From positions 1 through 34,712 of the forward strand of contig JAOUMU010000021.1 in NCBI GenBank assembly GCA_029881335.1: DNA of 34,712 nt, in the 5' to 3' direction. A program made the position numbers and the translations under genes. Position 1 is the first letter of the stretch, and each line of letters opens with the position of its first letter. Shown piece by piece: positions 9,457-17,215 of this stretch. The stretch comes from Nitrospinota bacterium. GTDB taxonomy: Bacteria > Nitrospinota_A > UBA7883. The notes under the pieces are model-generated. The model searched no databases and was not told the origin of the DNA. It saw only the letters and a list, made by a program, of their open reading frames with translations.

Positions 9457-9485
9457 ATTCTACACGAAAACTGTGGCAAGCACAA
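9457..9485 (-). promoter_or_regulatory. Possible sigma-70 promoter of the sucrose operon
   Basis: On the minus strand a TAGAAT -10 box (9457-9462) lies 17 bp from a weak TTGTGC -35 box (9480-9485), about 30 bp upstream of the fructokinase ATG. The -10 matches 5 of 6 consensus bases and the -35 only 3 of 6. This is a plausible start of transcription, not a certain one. Confidence 0.35.
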
Positions 9486-9592
9486 AAGGCGAGGCCGCGG
9501 TGTTCTCCGGCGAAAACATTAGATAAAAAGCATGAGATTGTAAGCAGCGCATGGAATTGGGGAATCAAGACTGTATAGTTTCTTTGTAGGGG

Positions 9593-9871
9593 GTGAGGGG
9601 CTCCGCATCTATGGACCAAAACCTGTCGAACAGCAGAAACCGTGCTCTGGCGCCCAGAGGGGAGAAAAAAGGAGCGGGATCAGCGATTGACTATCCGCGA
9701 GTTTTTCGACATCTTACAGTCAAAGAACACAATTTGTATGTGTATATGTGTTGCCTCATGGGAAAAGGAAAATGCTACACAAAGCCGGGCAAGCTGCCGC
9801 GCAACTTCATCCCCATCCGCCCGGACGAGGCCACCGCTATGGAGATCATCAAGGCCAGCAAGCAGGGCTAA
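9593..9871 (+). CDS. Possible small hypothetical protein of the AT-rich island
   Basis: A 92-codon frame opening with GTG (an internal ATG at 9611 is an alternative) ends with KPGKLPRNFIPIRPDEATAM and then EIIKASKQG. I do not recognise the family. The stretch upstream of the KAP NTPase gene (9486-10012) holds nothing else convincing. An overlapping frame (from 9642) also looks protein-like for a short run (LTIREFFDILQSK), so this could be a decayed gene with a frame break rather than an intact one. It lies on the same strand as the NTPase, 140 bp upstream. Treat as doubtful. Confidence 0.25.
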   Translation: MRGSASMDQNLSNSRNRALAPRGEKKGAGSAIDYPRVFRHLTVKEHNLYVYMCCLMGKGKCYTKPGKLPRNFIPIRPDEATAMEIIKASKQG

Positions 9872-9963
9872 CCCAAAGGGCGACTCGTTATCCGCCCCTT
9901 AATAGCTCATCATCACCATCTCATTCCTGGATCGACCCGAGTATCTCACCCTTCGCATTGCGT

Positions 9964-9996
9964 TTGACAGAAATACTCTACCAATATAATAATAAT
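9964..9996 (+). promoter_or_regulatory. Promoter-like sequence of the KAP NTPase gene
   Basis: A perfect TTGACA (9964-9969) is followed after 15 bp by a perfect TATAAT (9985-9990) inside a longer run of TATAATAATAAT, which also offers weaker -10 boxes at 17-18 bp spacing. The ATG of the NTPase gene is 22 bp downstream. The 15 bp spacing is short. The near-consensus hexamers still suggest the gene is transcribed on its own. Confidence 0.5.
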
Positions 9997-10012
9997 CCTA
10001 TTTGGATGAGCT

Positions 10013-11458
10013 ATGAAGATTAAGCCAGCCGACGATTTTGAGATACCCTATGGAGAACCCTTCAAAAATGACAAACTCGGAAGGGAACCAGCGGCGGACG
10101 CTCTTAAGGATTTGTTATCCAACCTGGATGAGCCGTTCGTCTTGGCGATCGACTCCCAATACGGAACCGGCAAAACCACCTTCCTGGAAATGTTTCGGAA
10201 GAAGCTAGAGAAGGATTCCTTCCGTTGTATCTCTTTCAACGCATGGGAAAACGATTTTATTGGAGATCCGTTGGCAGCGCTTATAGGCGCCATCACCAGC
10301 CAGGTGGAAGAATCCAGCGTCAAAACAATTAAGGGGAAATTTACCAAGGAAGTCAAAAACATTAAAAAAGCAGGCGAGATTCTGTTGAAAAGGTTAATTC
10401 CATTTGCGCTAAAGCTTGCATCTCAAGGGTTACTAGATCCCGGCAAGGATTACGATAAGGTATTTGACGCACTAATGGGTAAACTCGCCTCCAAATCAAT
10501 CAACGAATACAAAAAACAGAAAGAGGAAGTCGATAAATTCAAGGATGCACTGAGCAAATTCTCAACTGTTACCTATAAGAATGAGAACAATGAACCAATA
10601 AAAAAGCCAGTGATCGTTTTAATTGATGAACTGGACCGTTGTCGCCCTAACTTCGCATTGGAATTGCTAGAAAGGATAAAACATTTTTTCAATATTAAAG
10701 GCTTTGTCTTCGTTTTAGCATATGACAAGAATTCTATGGGGAGCATGATATCAACTATCTATGGTAATGATTTGGATGTGGACGGTTATTTAAGAAGATT
10801 CATTGATCTGGAATCCAGATTACCAGAGCCAAAGACTGATAAATATGTAAATTACCTGTTCGATAAATTCGAGCTGGATAAATTCTTTAAATCAAGAAAG
10901 AGCAATATCCATACATTCGATAAATCCCATCTCCAGAAAGCATTTACAGAGTTGTTCAAGATATACAATACTCCCCTTAGAAAACAAGAGCACTGCTTTA
11001 TTCAACTTAGCATTCTCTTTCATATGACACCCTCTGATAGACCACTGCACGCTTTTGCCGTAGCTCTTTTGATTGTGATAAAAAACTCAGATCCGAAACT
11101 CTACTATAGATTTGTGAACGAGGAAATTGGTCATGGTGAAATCCTTGATTCAATAAGGACGAAGACAGGTGGAATTGTATTTTTAGAAAGTGATACTGGG
11201 GCAATCATGGAAGCCTACATTGTTTTATGCTATGAAGAGGATAGGGTTAGCGAATACAGACAGAAACAAGACGAATTATCGAAGTCTAATGATATTCCAC
11301 AAGATAAGCCTGATCGAATCGAAATCATTAGAAAAATTATCACCCCCAATGGATACTTTTATAACTCTGGGTTATTGAATAAAATCAAGCCACGCTTAGA
11401 ACTGCTTGAAAGATTCCACGACTTCACAGAAGAGGACGAAAACAAACAGGGTGGCTAA
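10013..11458 (+). CDS. KAP-family P-loop NTPase
   Basis: A 481-residue STAND-like ATPase of the KAP family (named after Kidins220/ARMS and phage-exclusion protein PifA). The Walker A region is IDSQYGTGKTT (K54, T55), with Ser in place of the usual first glycine. FNAWENDFIGDPLAALI (75-91) is the family's 'FN.W' element. Walker B is PVIVLIDELDRCRP (D205, E206), followed by VFVLAYDKNSM and GYLRRFIDLESRLPEP. Many KAP proteins carry transmembrane helices between Walker A and B. Here that stretch (about 100-195) is charged and helical without a clear membrane segment, so it looks cytosolic. The gene is markedly AT-rich and on the strand opposite to its neighbours, suggesting transfer. KAP proteins are often linked to phage defence. 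That role here is inference, and no partner gene is evident. Confidence 0.88.
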   Translation: MKIKPADDFEIPYGEPFKNDKLGREPAADALKDLLSNLDEPFVLAIDSQYGTGKTTFLEMFRKKLEKDSFRCISFNAWENDFIGDPLAALIGAITSQVEESSVKTIKGKFTKEVKNIKKAGEILLKRLIPFALKLASQGLLDPGKDYDKVFDALMGKLASKSINEYKKQKEEVDKFKDALSKFSTVTYKNENNEPIKKPVIVLIDELDRCRPNFALELLERIKHFFNIKGFVFVLAYDKNSMGSMISTIYGNDLDVDGYLRRFIDLESRLPEPKTDKYVNYLFDKFELDKFFKSRKSNIHTFDKSHLQKAFTELFKIYNTPLRKQEHCFIQLSILFHMTPSDRPLHAFAVALLIVIKNSDPKLYYRFVNEEIGHGEILDSIRTKTGGIVFLESDTGAIMEAYIVLCYEEDRVSEYRQKQDELSKSNDIPQDKPDRIEIIRKIITPNGYFYNSGLLNKIKPRLELLERFHDFTEEDENKQGG

Positions 11459-11475
11459 TACGCCATCCGCCCCTT

Positions 11476-12978
11476 CTACACCCCCGGTTTCCCGCCCAAA
11501 ATAATCGCGTCGGAAACCAACTGGTGCAGGCTGGCCACAACTTCCATGTCGAAGCCGTATTCCGGCAGGACCTTGGTGAACTGGGCCTTGCAGATGGCGC
11601 AGATCGCCGCCATGGTGTTCACTCCCTTGCGCTCCATCACTTCGTGCAGAGCCTGGGCCCGCGGGCTGACGCCCTTCACGCGGATCTCCATCAGCTCGTC
11701 GGTGAGCAGGCCCCCTCCCCCGCCGCAGCAGTAGGTGAACTCCCGGATGGTGTTCTCATCCATCTCCACGAAGTTGTTGCACACGGAGCGGATCACCTCT
11801 CTGGGGATATCGAACTGGCCGCCGGGCCGGTCCCCCATGCGGCTGGCCCGGGCCACGTTGCATGAGTCGTGGAAGGTCACCACCCGCTCGTCGTTGGCGC
11901 TCTTGTCCAGCTTCAGTCCGCCGCGCTGGATCAGGTCCAGTGTGAACTCGGCGATATGGGTGGGGGTCTGGTATTTCGGGTCCAGAAAATCCCACGGCCC
12001 GATGAGGGTGTGCCAGAAACTATATGCCACCCGCCAGGCGTGGCCGCATTCCCCCACGATGATGCGTTTGACCCCCAGCTCCTGCGCCGCGTCGCGGATG
12101 CGTTTTGCCACGGTCTGCATGGTGTCGAAGCTGCCTATGAACATGCCGAAGTTGGCGAACTCCGACGCGTAGCTTGATATGGTCCAGCTCACCCCCGCCT
12201 CGTGAAACACCTTGGCGTAGCCGGTGAGCCCCTCGATGTGCGGCGAGCTGAAGAAGTCGGCGGAAGGCGCGATCAGCAAAACGTCTGCGCCCTTCACGTC
12301 CAGGGGGAATTTCACGGCATGGCCCGTCTCCTCTTCGGTATCTTCTTCCAGGAACTCCAGCGTGTTGGCCAACGCCGCTTTTTGTAATCCCAGATTGTTG
12401 CCTACGGTGGTGACTTTGCCCAGGATCTCGTTGCAATATTTCTGGCCAATGCCAACGGAGTTCATGATTTCACGCGCGGCCATGGAGACCTCGGCGGTGT
12501 CTATCCCGTATGGGCAGTAGACGGAGCATCGGCGGCACTGGGAGCATTGGTGGAAGTAGCTGTTCCACTGATCCATGACATTCTCGGACATCTCCTCCGC
12601 GCCGGCCAGGTTTCCCAGCAGCTTTCCGCCAGGGGTGAAATTGCGGCGGTATACCTTGCGCATCAGCTCCTGGCGGGCCACCGGCATGTTGTTCGGGTCT
12701 CCGGTGCCGATGAAGTAGTGGCATTTATCCGTGCAGGAGCCGCAGCGGACACAGGTGTCCATGAACACGCGCAGGGACTTGTATTTGCCCAGAAGCTCGC
12801 CCATCTTTTCCACGGCCTTGGTTTCCCAGTTCTCCACCCTGGATGGGGGGAACCCGATGCCGGTGTTGTGGTCTTCCTTGGCGGCGTTGGGCTTCACATG
12901 GGCCGTGGCGCCGGGATTGATGGCGGGGATCTTTATCTCCCCGGTTAGCTTTTCTACTTCAAAATTCAGTTTTGCCAT
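11476..12978 (-). CDS. dsrK: DsrK, HdrD-like iron-sulfur subunit of the DsrMK complex
   Basis: Cytoplasmic catalytic subunit that exchanges electrons between DsrM hemes and the DsrC trisulfide/disulfide. The 500-residue protein has two [4Fe-4S] ferredoxin motifs, C76-x2-C79-x2-C82-x3-C86 (CVRCGSCTDKC) and C145-x2-C148-x2-C151-x3-C155P (CSQCRRCSVYCP). It also has CCG-type cysteine clusters typical of heterodisulfide-reductase catalytic subunits, including FHDSCNVARASR and FTYCCGGGGG, and a late CAICKAQF. It starts 7 nt after dsrM and is the last dsr gene visible. A convergent KAP gene ends 17 bp beyond its stop, with no terminator seen between them. Confidence 0.96.
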   Translation of the reverse strand: MAKLNFEVEKLTGEIKIPAINPGATAHVKPNAAKEDHNTGIGFPPSRVENWETKAVEKMGELLGKYKSLRVFMDTCVRCGSCTDKCHYFIGTGDPNNMPVARQELMRKVYRRNFTPGGKLLGNLAGAEEMSENVMDQWNSYFHQCSQCRRCSVYCPYGIDTAEVSMAAREIMNSVGIGQKYCNEILGKVTTVGNNLGLQKAALANTLEFLEEDTEEETGHAVKFPLDVKGADVLLIAPSADFFSSPHIEGLTGYAKVFHEAGVSWTISSYASEFANFGMFIGSFDTMQTVAKRIRDAAQELGVKRIIVGECGHAWRVAYSFWHTLIGPWDFLDPKYQTPTHIAEFTLDLIQRGGLKLDKSANDERVVTFHDSCNVARASRMGDRPGGQFDIPREVIRSVCNNFVEMDENTIREFTYCCGGGGGLLTDELMEIRVKGVSPRAQALHEVMERKGVNTMAAICAICKAQFTKVLPEYGFDMEVVASLHQLVSDAIILGGKPGV

Positions 12979-12985
12979 GACTCTA

Positions 12986-13726
12986 TTAATTCCTGGCCCA
13001 TGGATTTACATGGCGGATTTCGCGGCAATCGTCCACCTGTGTCCTGGTGGGGGAAAAGAATATCCCGCCCAGATGCATAAGCTTTGAGAAGGGGAAATAT
13101 ACCACCAGGGCCAGCACCAGCAGCAGGTGGATAATGAACATCGGGTCCGGCGGGATATTGACCGGATGCAAGGTGGCCAATCCCAGGGTGAATTCCTTCA
13201 CCGCCTCCACATCTGTCCTTATAACAAATTTCATAAGAACGCCGGAGAGCCCGATCAGCCCGATAAGCGTCAGGATGAAGTAGTCGGCAAAGAGGCTGAT
13301 GTATTTTACGCGGTCCACCCACAGCCGCCTTGAGAAGAGATACACCAGCGCGGCGATCATCACCACACCAGCCCACACGCCAGGCTCCAGGCCGGGATAC
13401 GTCATCAGGGCCACGGGGAGGGGGACAGGATCTAGAAAATATCGCAGATGCCGCAGCAGCACCGCCGCCAGGGCCAGGTGGAAAAGGTATCCCCCCAGCC
13501 ATGTCCACTTGTTCCCCTTGAAGAGGCTGGTGAAGAAAAACACCTCTCCCGCCATACGCCCCGCCACGCCCAGGCTGGTGGTGGGGGCGGGAGTGGTGGG
13601 GATTTTCAGCGGCGAAGGTGTGACGGCGTAGCCGTACACCTTCGACAGAAACGCGACAAGAAACAGGGAGAATGCGCCATAGCACAACGCGATGAATACT
13701 ATAGACAGCCCCGTGAGCCCTTCCAT
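12986..13726 (-). CDS. dsrM: DsrM, membrane b-type cytochrome of the DsrMK complex
   Basis: NarI-like integral membrane protein of 246 residues expected to bind two b hemes and to exchange electrons with the quinone pool, working with DsrK. Hydrophobic segments are visible at the N-terminus (IVFIALCYGAFSLFLVAFL), around GGYLFHLALAAVLLRH, around VWAGVVMIAALVYLF, around YFILTLIGLIGLSGVLM and around PMFIIHLLLVLALVVYFPF. Histidines in the second, fifth and intervening helices are the likely heme ligands. The length is shorter than many DsrM proteins (about 330), but all five helices are accounted for. It follows dsrC after a 117-nt gap and runs directly into dsrK. Confidence 0.93.
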   Translation of the reverse strand: MEGLTGLSIVFIALCYGAFSLFLVAFLSKVYGYAVTPSPLKIPTTPAPTTSLGVAGRMAGEVFFFTSLFKGNKWTWLGGYLFHLALAAVLLRHLRYFLDPVPLPVALMTYPGLEPGVWAGVVMIAALVYLFSRRLWVDRVKYISLFADYFILTLIGLIGLSGVLMKFVIRTDVEAVKEFTLGLATLHPVNIPPDPMFIIHLLLVLALVVYFPFSKLMHLGGIFFSPTRTQVDDCREIRHVNPWARN

Positions 13727-13794
13727 CTTCTCAATACAACCTCGTTATCAGCTTGCAACCATAAAGTAACCGGCGTTGGGGCGACACATCCCCC

Positions 13795-13811
13795 GCTTGC
13801 GCATCACAAGC
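13795..13811 (-). other. RNA hairpin in the dsrC-dsrM spacer
   Basis: On the transcribed strand GCTTGTG and CGCAAGC form a 7-bp stem (one G-U pair) around a 3-nt loop. No U-run follows, so it is not a standard terminator. It may mark RNA processing or protect the 3' end of a shorter dsrC transcript. A separate 10-bp palindrome (AACCCGGGTT, 835-844 of the 13 kb block) overlaps the dsrC stop codon. Confidence 0.4.
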
Positions 13812-13843
13812 TTTCTCCGGTTTTCTTTTTCAGAAACCCGGGT

Positions 13844-14176
13844 TCAGACGCAACCGGTGGGCTTTGGCAGTCCGGCGATTTTGCACGCCTGCTTGGCCGG
13901 TCCACCTGGGTACAGCTCGTACAGATATTTGGTGTTTCCCTTTTCCTTGCCCAGCTTTTTGCCGATAGCCTTTGTGAGGATACGGATCATAGGCGCGATT
14001 TTGTATTCCTCATAATATTCACGCAGGAAATCCACCACTTCCCAGTGGCTCTCGGACATCTCCACGCCCTCATCCTTGGCCAAGTACGCGGCCACATCCT
14101 TGTTCCACTGATCGACATTGACAAGATACCCGTCCTCGTCGGTCTCGTAGGTCACTCCATTGATTTCAATGCTCAT
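13844..14176 (-). CDS. dsrC: DsrC, sulfur-carrier protein of dissimilatory sulfite reduction
   Basis: Small (110 residues) cytoplasmic protein that carries sulfur between DsrAB and DsrMK as a trisulfide. It starts MSIEINGVTYETDEDGYLVN and contains the WNKDVAAYLA and SHWEVVDFLREYYEEY segments of the family. The C-terminal arm is complete. Cys98 and Cys109 are separated by ten residues (CKIAGLPKPTGC), and the penultimate Cys is followed by the final Val, exactly as in redox-active DsrC. This separates it from TusE-like proteins that keep only the last Cys. It is separated from dsrL and dsrM by spacers of about 100 nt, each with a hairpin, unlike the near-zero spacing elsewhere in the cluster. 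Confidence 0.97.
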   Translation of the reverse strand: MSIEINGVTYETDEDGYLVNVDQWNKDVAAYLAKDEGVEMSESHWEVVDFLREYYEEYKIAPMIRILTKAIGKKLGKEKGNTKYLYELYPGGPAKQACKIAGLPKPTGCV

Positions 14177-14206
14177 ATGATCGTCTCCTTGAATCCGTAT
14201 TTCCCA

Positions 14207-14221
14207 GGGCCTTTCTGGCCC
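14207..14221 (-). other. RNA hairpin in the dsrL-dsrC spacer
   Basis: GGGCC-AGAAA-GGCCC gives a 5-bp GC stem with a 5-nt loop, about 30 nt before the dsrC start. No T-tract follows, so it is unlikely to stop transcription. It could be a processing or stability element for the dsrC message. Confidence 0.35.
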
Positions 14222-14276
14222 AACGGGCTTAATCCCTATGTTAATGATATTGCAGAAACGGGGCTAAAGCAAAGCT

Positions 14277-16103
14277 TTACAGCCCCATTCCCATCTCAAT
14301 ATACCCGCATGGGCACACCTCGGCGCATATATGACACCCAACACACTTCGTGTAGTCGGTGAACATCGTCTTCCCCTGGGCCCGTTTCTTGTCCCTGCTG
14401 ATCGCCTCGTAGGGGCAGAATACCCGGCACTGGTCGCACACCATGCACAGGCCGCAGCTCATGCACCGGGTGGCTTCGTCGATAGCCTGCTCTCGGGTCA
14501 ACGTATTGGCCAGTTCCATAAAACCCTCGTTCTTCAGATCCACCTTCACGGTCGTCTCTTCATTGCGGGGTTTGGTGGGGTAATAGTAAAGTTTCATGCT
14601 GCGGGACTTTACCACTCTAGCCCGTTTTTTCGGCGCAGCGCGGCGCTGCATCAGGAAGTCCTGGATGGCTATGGCTGCCTTGCGCCCCTCTCCCACGGAT
14701 CGGGTGGAGATGCCCAAGCCCAGCACGTCCCCACCTGCGTAGACTCCTGCGGTCTTGGTGCTCATGGTTTCCTTGTCCACCTTCACCCACCCGTTCTCCG
14801 CCAATATATCCTGCATGTCGCCATGCATTTCCGGCTTTTGCCCGATACCAACGATCAGAGAGCTGAGCGGTAAAGTGAATTCGGAGCCGGCGACGGGGAC
14901 GGGGCTGCGGCGACCAGAGGAATCGGGCGCGCCCAACTCCATCCGGATGCACTTGATGGCGGTGGCCCTGCCGTTGTCGCGCATCACTTCCACCGGGGCG
15001 GTGAGATATTCAATATTCACACCTTCCTCTTCGGCCTCGGAAATATCCCGGTCGATGGCCGGCATCTCATTGCGGGTACGCCGATAAAGTATCGTCACAC
15101 CCACCCCCATCCGGGCGGAAATCCGCGCCGAGTCGAGGGCGGCTTTCCCAGCGGAGTCAACCTCCTGTACAGCTTCTTTCTCCGCTTCTCTGGTTTCATC
15201 ATCCTCCGATGCCAGCGCGGTGCGAAGCGATGTCCTGGCGGCGTCGACGGCGCTGTCGCCACCTCCCACCACCACCACCTGTTTTCCCACGTCCACCCTG
15301 GCGCCGGAGTTCACCCGGTTCAGGTAGCTGGCGGCGGTGAATACGTTAGCCGCGTCCTCGCCTGGCACCCCCAGCTCGGCGCCCTTGTGGGCTCCGGCGG
15401 CAATGTACACCGCGTCGTTCTCCGAGCGAAGCTGCTCCAGGGTCACGTCCACGCCCACTTTGACACCACATTTCAACTCCACGCCCAGATCCAGAATGTT
15501 CTTGATCTCCGCGTCGAGGATGTCCTTCGGCAGGCGGTATGAGGGTATTCCGTAACGCAGCATGCCGCCCGGCTTTTCGAAGGCTTCGTATATAGTCACC
15601 TCGTGTCCACGGCGGGCCAGCTGAAAGGCCGCTGACAGCCCGGAGGGGCCGGAGCCGATGACGGCCACTATCTTGCCGGTTGGCTGATCCACCAGCTTTT
15701 TGAACTTCAGCCCCCGGGAAATTCCCCAGTCGCCCACGAACCGCTCCATGTTGTTGATGGCCACGGCGCCATCCTTGTCCTTCCGATTGCACCCCTTCTC
15801 GCAGGGATTTGGGCATATGCGTCCATGAACCGCCGGAAGCGGATTCTTGTCGGTCAGGATCCTCCAGGCTTCATCGATGGAGGCATCCTGATCACGTTTG
15901 TAAAGATCCGCCTGGGCGATATGGGTCAGGTAACCGCGAATATCCTCGGTGCTTGGGCATTCGAACCGGCAAGGAGGCAACTTGCGTACATAAGTCGGGC
16001 ATTTCCAGCTAGTGCCGTTGGTTACGACGATATCTTCCGCTGTATCCTTGGCGAGCCGCATCTGCCCTGATTCAATCAGGTCGATGGCTGTGTGGCTATA
16101 CAT
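14277..16103 (-). CDS. dsrL: DsrL, NAD(P)H oxidoreductase of the Dsr pathway
   Basis: Iron-sulfur flavoprotein of 608 residues that links NAD(P)H to DsrAB/DsrC. It is built like the glutamate synthase small subunit. The N-terminal cluster segment includes PTYVRKLPPCRFECPSTEDI, FAD-binding is VAVIGSGPSGLSAAFQLARRG, and a second Rossmann motif is QVVVVGGGDSAVDAARTSLR. A DsrL-type extension ends in ferredoxin motifs (CMSCGLCMVCDQCRVFCP and CVGCHICAEVCPCG). It starts 4 nt after a G8 tract that also serves as Shine-Dalgarno and overlaps the dsrB stop. DsrL is typical of oxidative Dsr pathways but also occurs in some reducers and disproportionators (type 2), so direction is not settled by its presence. 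Confidence 0.94.
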   Translation of the reverse strand: MYSHTAIDLIESGQMRLAKDTAEDIVVTNGTSWKCPTYVRKLPPCRFECPSTEDIRGYLTHIAQADLYKRDQDASIDEAWRILTDKNPLPAVHGRICPNPCEKGCNRKDKDGAVAINNMERFVGDWGISRGLKFKKLVDQPTGKIVAVIGSGPSGLSAAFQLARRGHEVTIYEAFEKPGGMLRYGIPSYRLPKDILDAEIKNILDLGVELKCGVKVGVDVTLEQLRSENDAVYIAAGAHKGAELGVPGEDAANVFTAASYLNRVNSGARVDVGKQVVVVGGGDSAVDAARTSLRTALASEDDETREAEKEAVQEVDSAGKAALDSARISARMGVGVTILYRRTRNEMPAIDRDISEAEEEGVNIEYLTAPVEVMRDNGRATAIKCIRMELGAPDSSGRRSPVPVAGSEFTLPLSSLIVGIGQKPEMHGDMQDILAENGWVKVDKETMSTKTAGVYAGGDVLGLGISTRSVGEGRKAAIAIQDFLMQRRAAPKKRARVVKSRSMKLYYYPTKPRNEETTVKVDLKNEGFMELANTLTREQAIDEATRCMSCGLCMVCDQCRVFCPYEAISRDKKRAQGKTMFTDYTKCVGCHICAEVCPCGYIEMGMGL

Positions 16104-16114
16104 TCGGCCCCCCC

Positions 16115-17197
16115 CTAGAAGCGCACTTGGGCGGAGGTGTTGTACGTGGTTCTGGCCATCGCGGAATCATCGATATGGTACTTCGTGAATGGGAATCCGG
16201 TCAGCTCGAAGAACCTTTGCCAACTGATCCTCTCCACCCACTCTCCCATCCGCTCATACTTATAAGCTGTCGCCTTGTAAGCGTCGAGAATCTTGTGGAC
16301 CGCGTCGGAGACCTCCGTCCATCTGGGTGGATTATTTGGCAGTCCCCACACCGCCAGCTTCATGAACGAGGGGCCGTTGCGGGTGCTGGCTGTCTTTCCC
16401 CCGATCCATATGGTCAGGGTATCTGTCTTCGCGTCGCGAATCTCCATCGTGGGGCACTGTCCATGGCAGGCGCCACAATACATGCATTTTTCATCTACCA
16501 CCTCCAGGGTTGTGACTCCGTCGTCCTGCTGCCGAGGGCGGATGGCCGCCACGGGGCATATGGCCACCACTTTCGGCAGCTCACAGATTCCCACCCCTTC
16601 CGGCTTGATGACTGGAGGGTGATGGTGCTGCAGGTTTATGGCTATATCTCCCTGGCCACCGCAGTTTATCTGGCAGCAGCTGGCGGATATTTTCACTCTG
16701 GCGGGAAGGTCGTTGTCGCTCTCGAACTCTTTCATCAAGGTGTCCATCAGCGCCTTGACGGAGCCTGCGGCGTCGGTGCCGGGAAGGTTGCAATGCAGCC
16801 ACCCCTGGGTGTGCAGGATATTAGAGACCGAATGGCCCGTACCCCCGATGGGGAAGCCCAGGACTTCCTTGACCTCCTTGATCAGGGGGCCGATATCCTT
16901 TTTCTTGGCCAGCAGAAACTCCACGTTGGCCCGGCTGGTGAATCTCAAATGCCCCTGGCAGTATTTGTCCGCGATATCGCATATTTTGCGCACTGTATCC
17001 ACACTCATGGTCCTGGGGCTGCCCGCGCGCACGGTGTACAGCTTGTCGCCATTCTCCGCCACGTGGACCAGCACGCCTGGTTTTATCTTCTCATGGTAGG
17101 ACCACTGACCGTAATTCTTGGCCATGAGCGGGTGCAGGTTCTTCTTATAATCGGGGGCTCCGTTGTCTCTCGGGCCCTTTCTCTTTTCGTCAGCCAT
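16115..17197 (-). CDS. dsrB: Dissimilatory sulfite reductase beta subunit
   Basis: Beta subunit of the siroheme sulfite reductase. From the chosen ATG it has 360 residues. The siroheme/[4Fe-4S] cysteines are visible: Cys136 in TQGWLHCNLPGTDA and the group C174, C175, C179 in SASCCQINCGGQGDIAINLQ. The inserted ferredoxin domain shows CMYCGACHGQCP. The ATG at 17197 is chosen over GTG 17206 because GGAG lies 8 nt upstream. The gene follows dsrA after a short gap, so the A2B2 partners are made together. Whether the enzyme works in the reductive or oxidative direction needs DsrAB phylogeny. Confidence 0.97.
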   Translation of the reverse strand: MADEKRKGPRDNGAPDYKKNLHPLMAKNYGQWSYHEKIKPGVLVHVAENGDKLYTVRAGSPRTMSVDTVRKICDIADKYCQGHLRFTSRANVEFLLAKKKDIGPLIKEVKEVLGFPIGGTGHSVSNILHTQGWLHCNLPGTDAAGSVKALMDTLMKEFESDNDLPARVKISASCCQINCGGQGDIAINLQHHHPPVIKPEGVGICELPKVVAICPVAAIRPRQQDDGVTTLEVVDEKCMYCGACHGQCPTMEIRDAKTDTLTIWIGGKTASTRNGPSFMKLAVWGLPNNPPRWTEVSDAVHKILDAYKATAYKYERMGEWVERISWQRFFELTGFPFTKYHIDDSAMARTTYNTSAQVRF

Positions 17198-17215
17198 TGT
17201 TATCACTCCACCTGG

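Noticed and set aside
13448-14362. 304-residue plus-strand reading frame over dsrC-dsrM
   Set aside because: It runs antisense through dsrM, dsrC and both spacers, and those minus-strand genes are certain.
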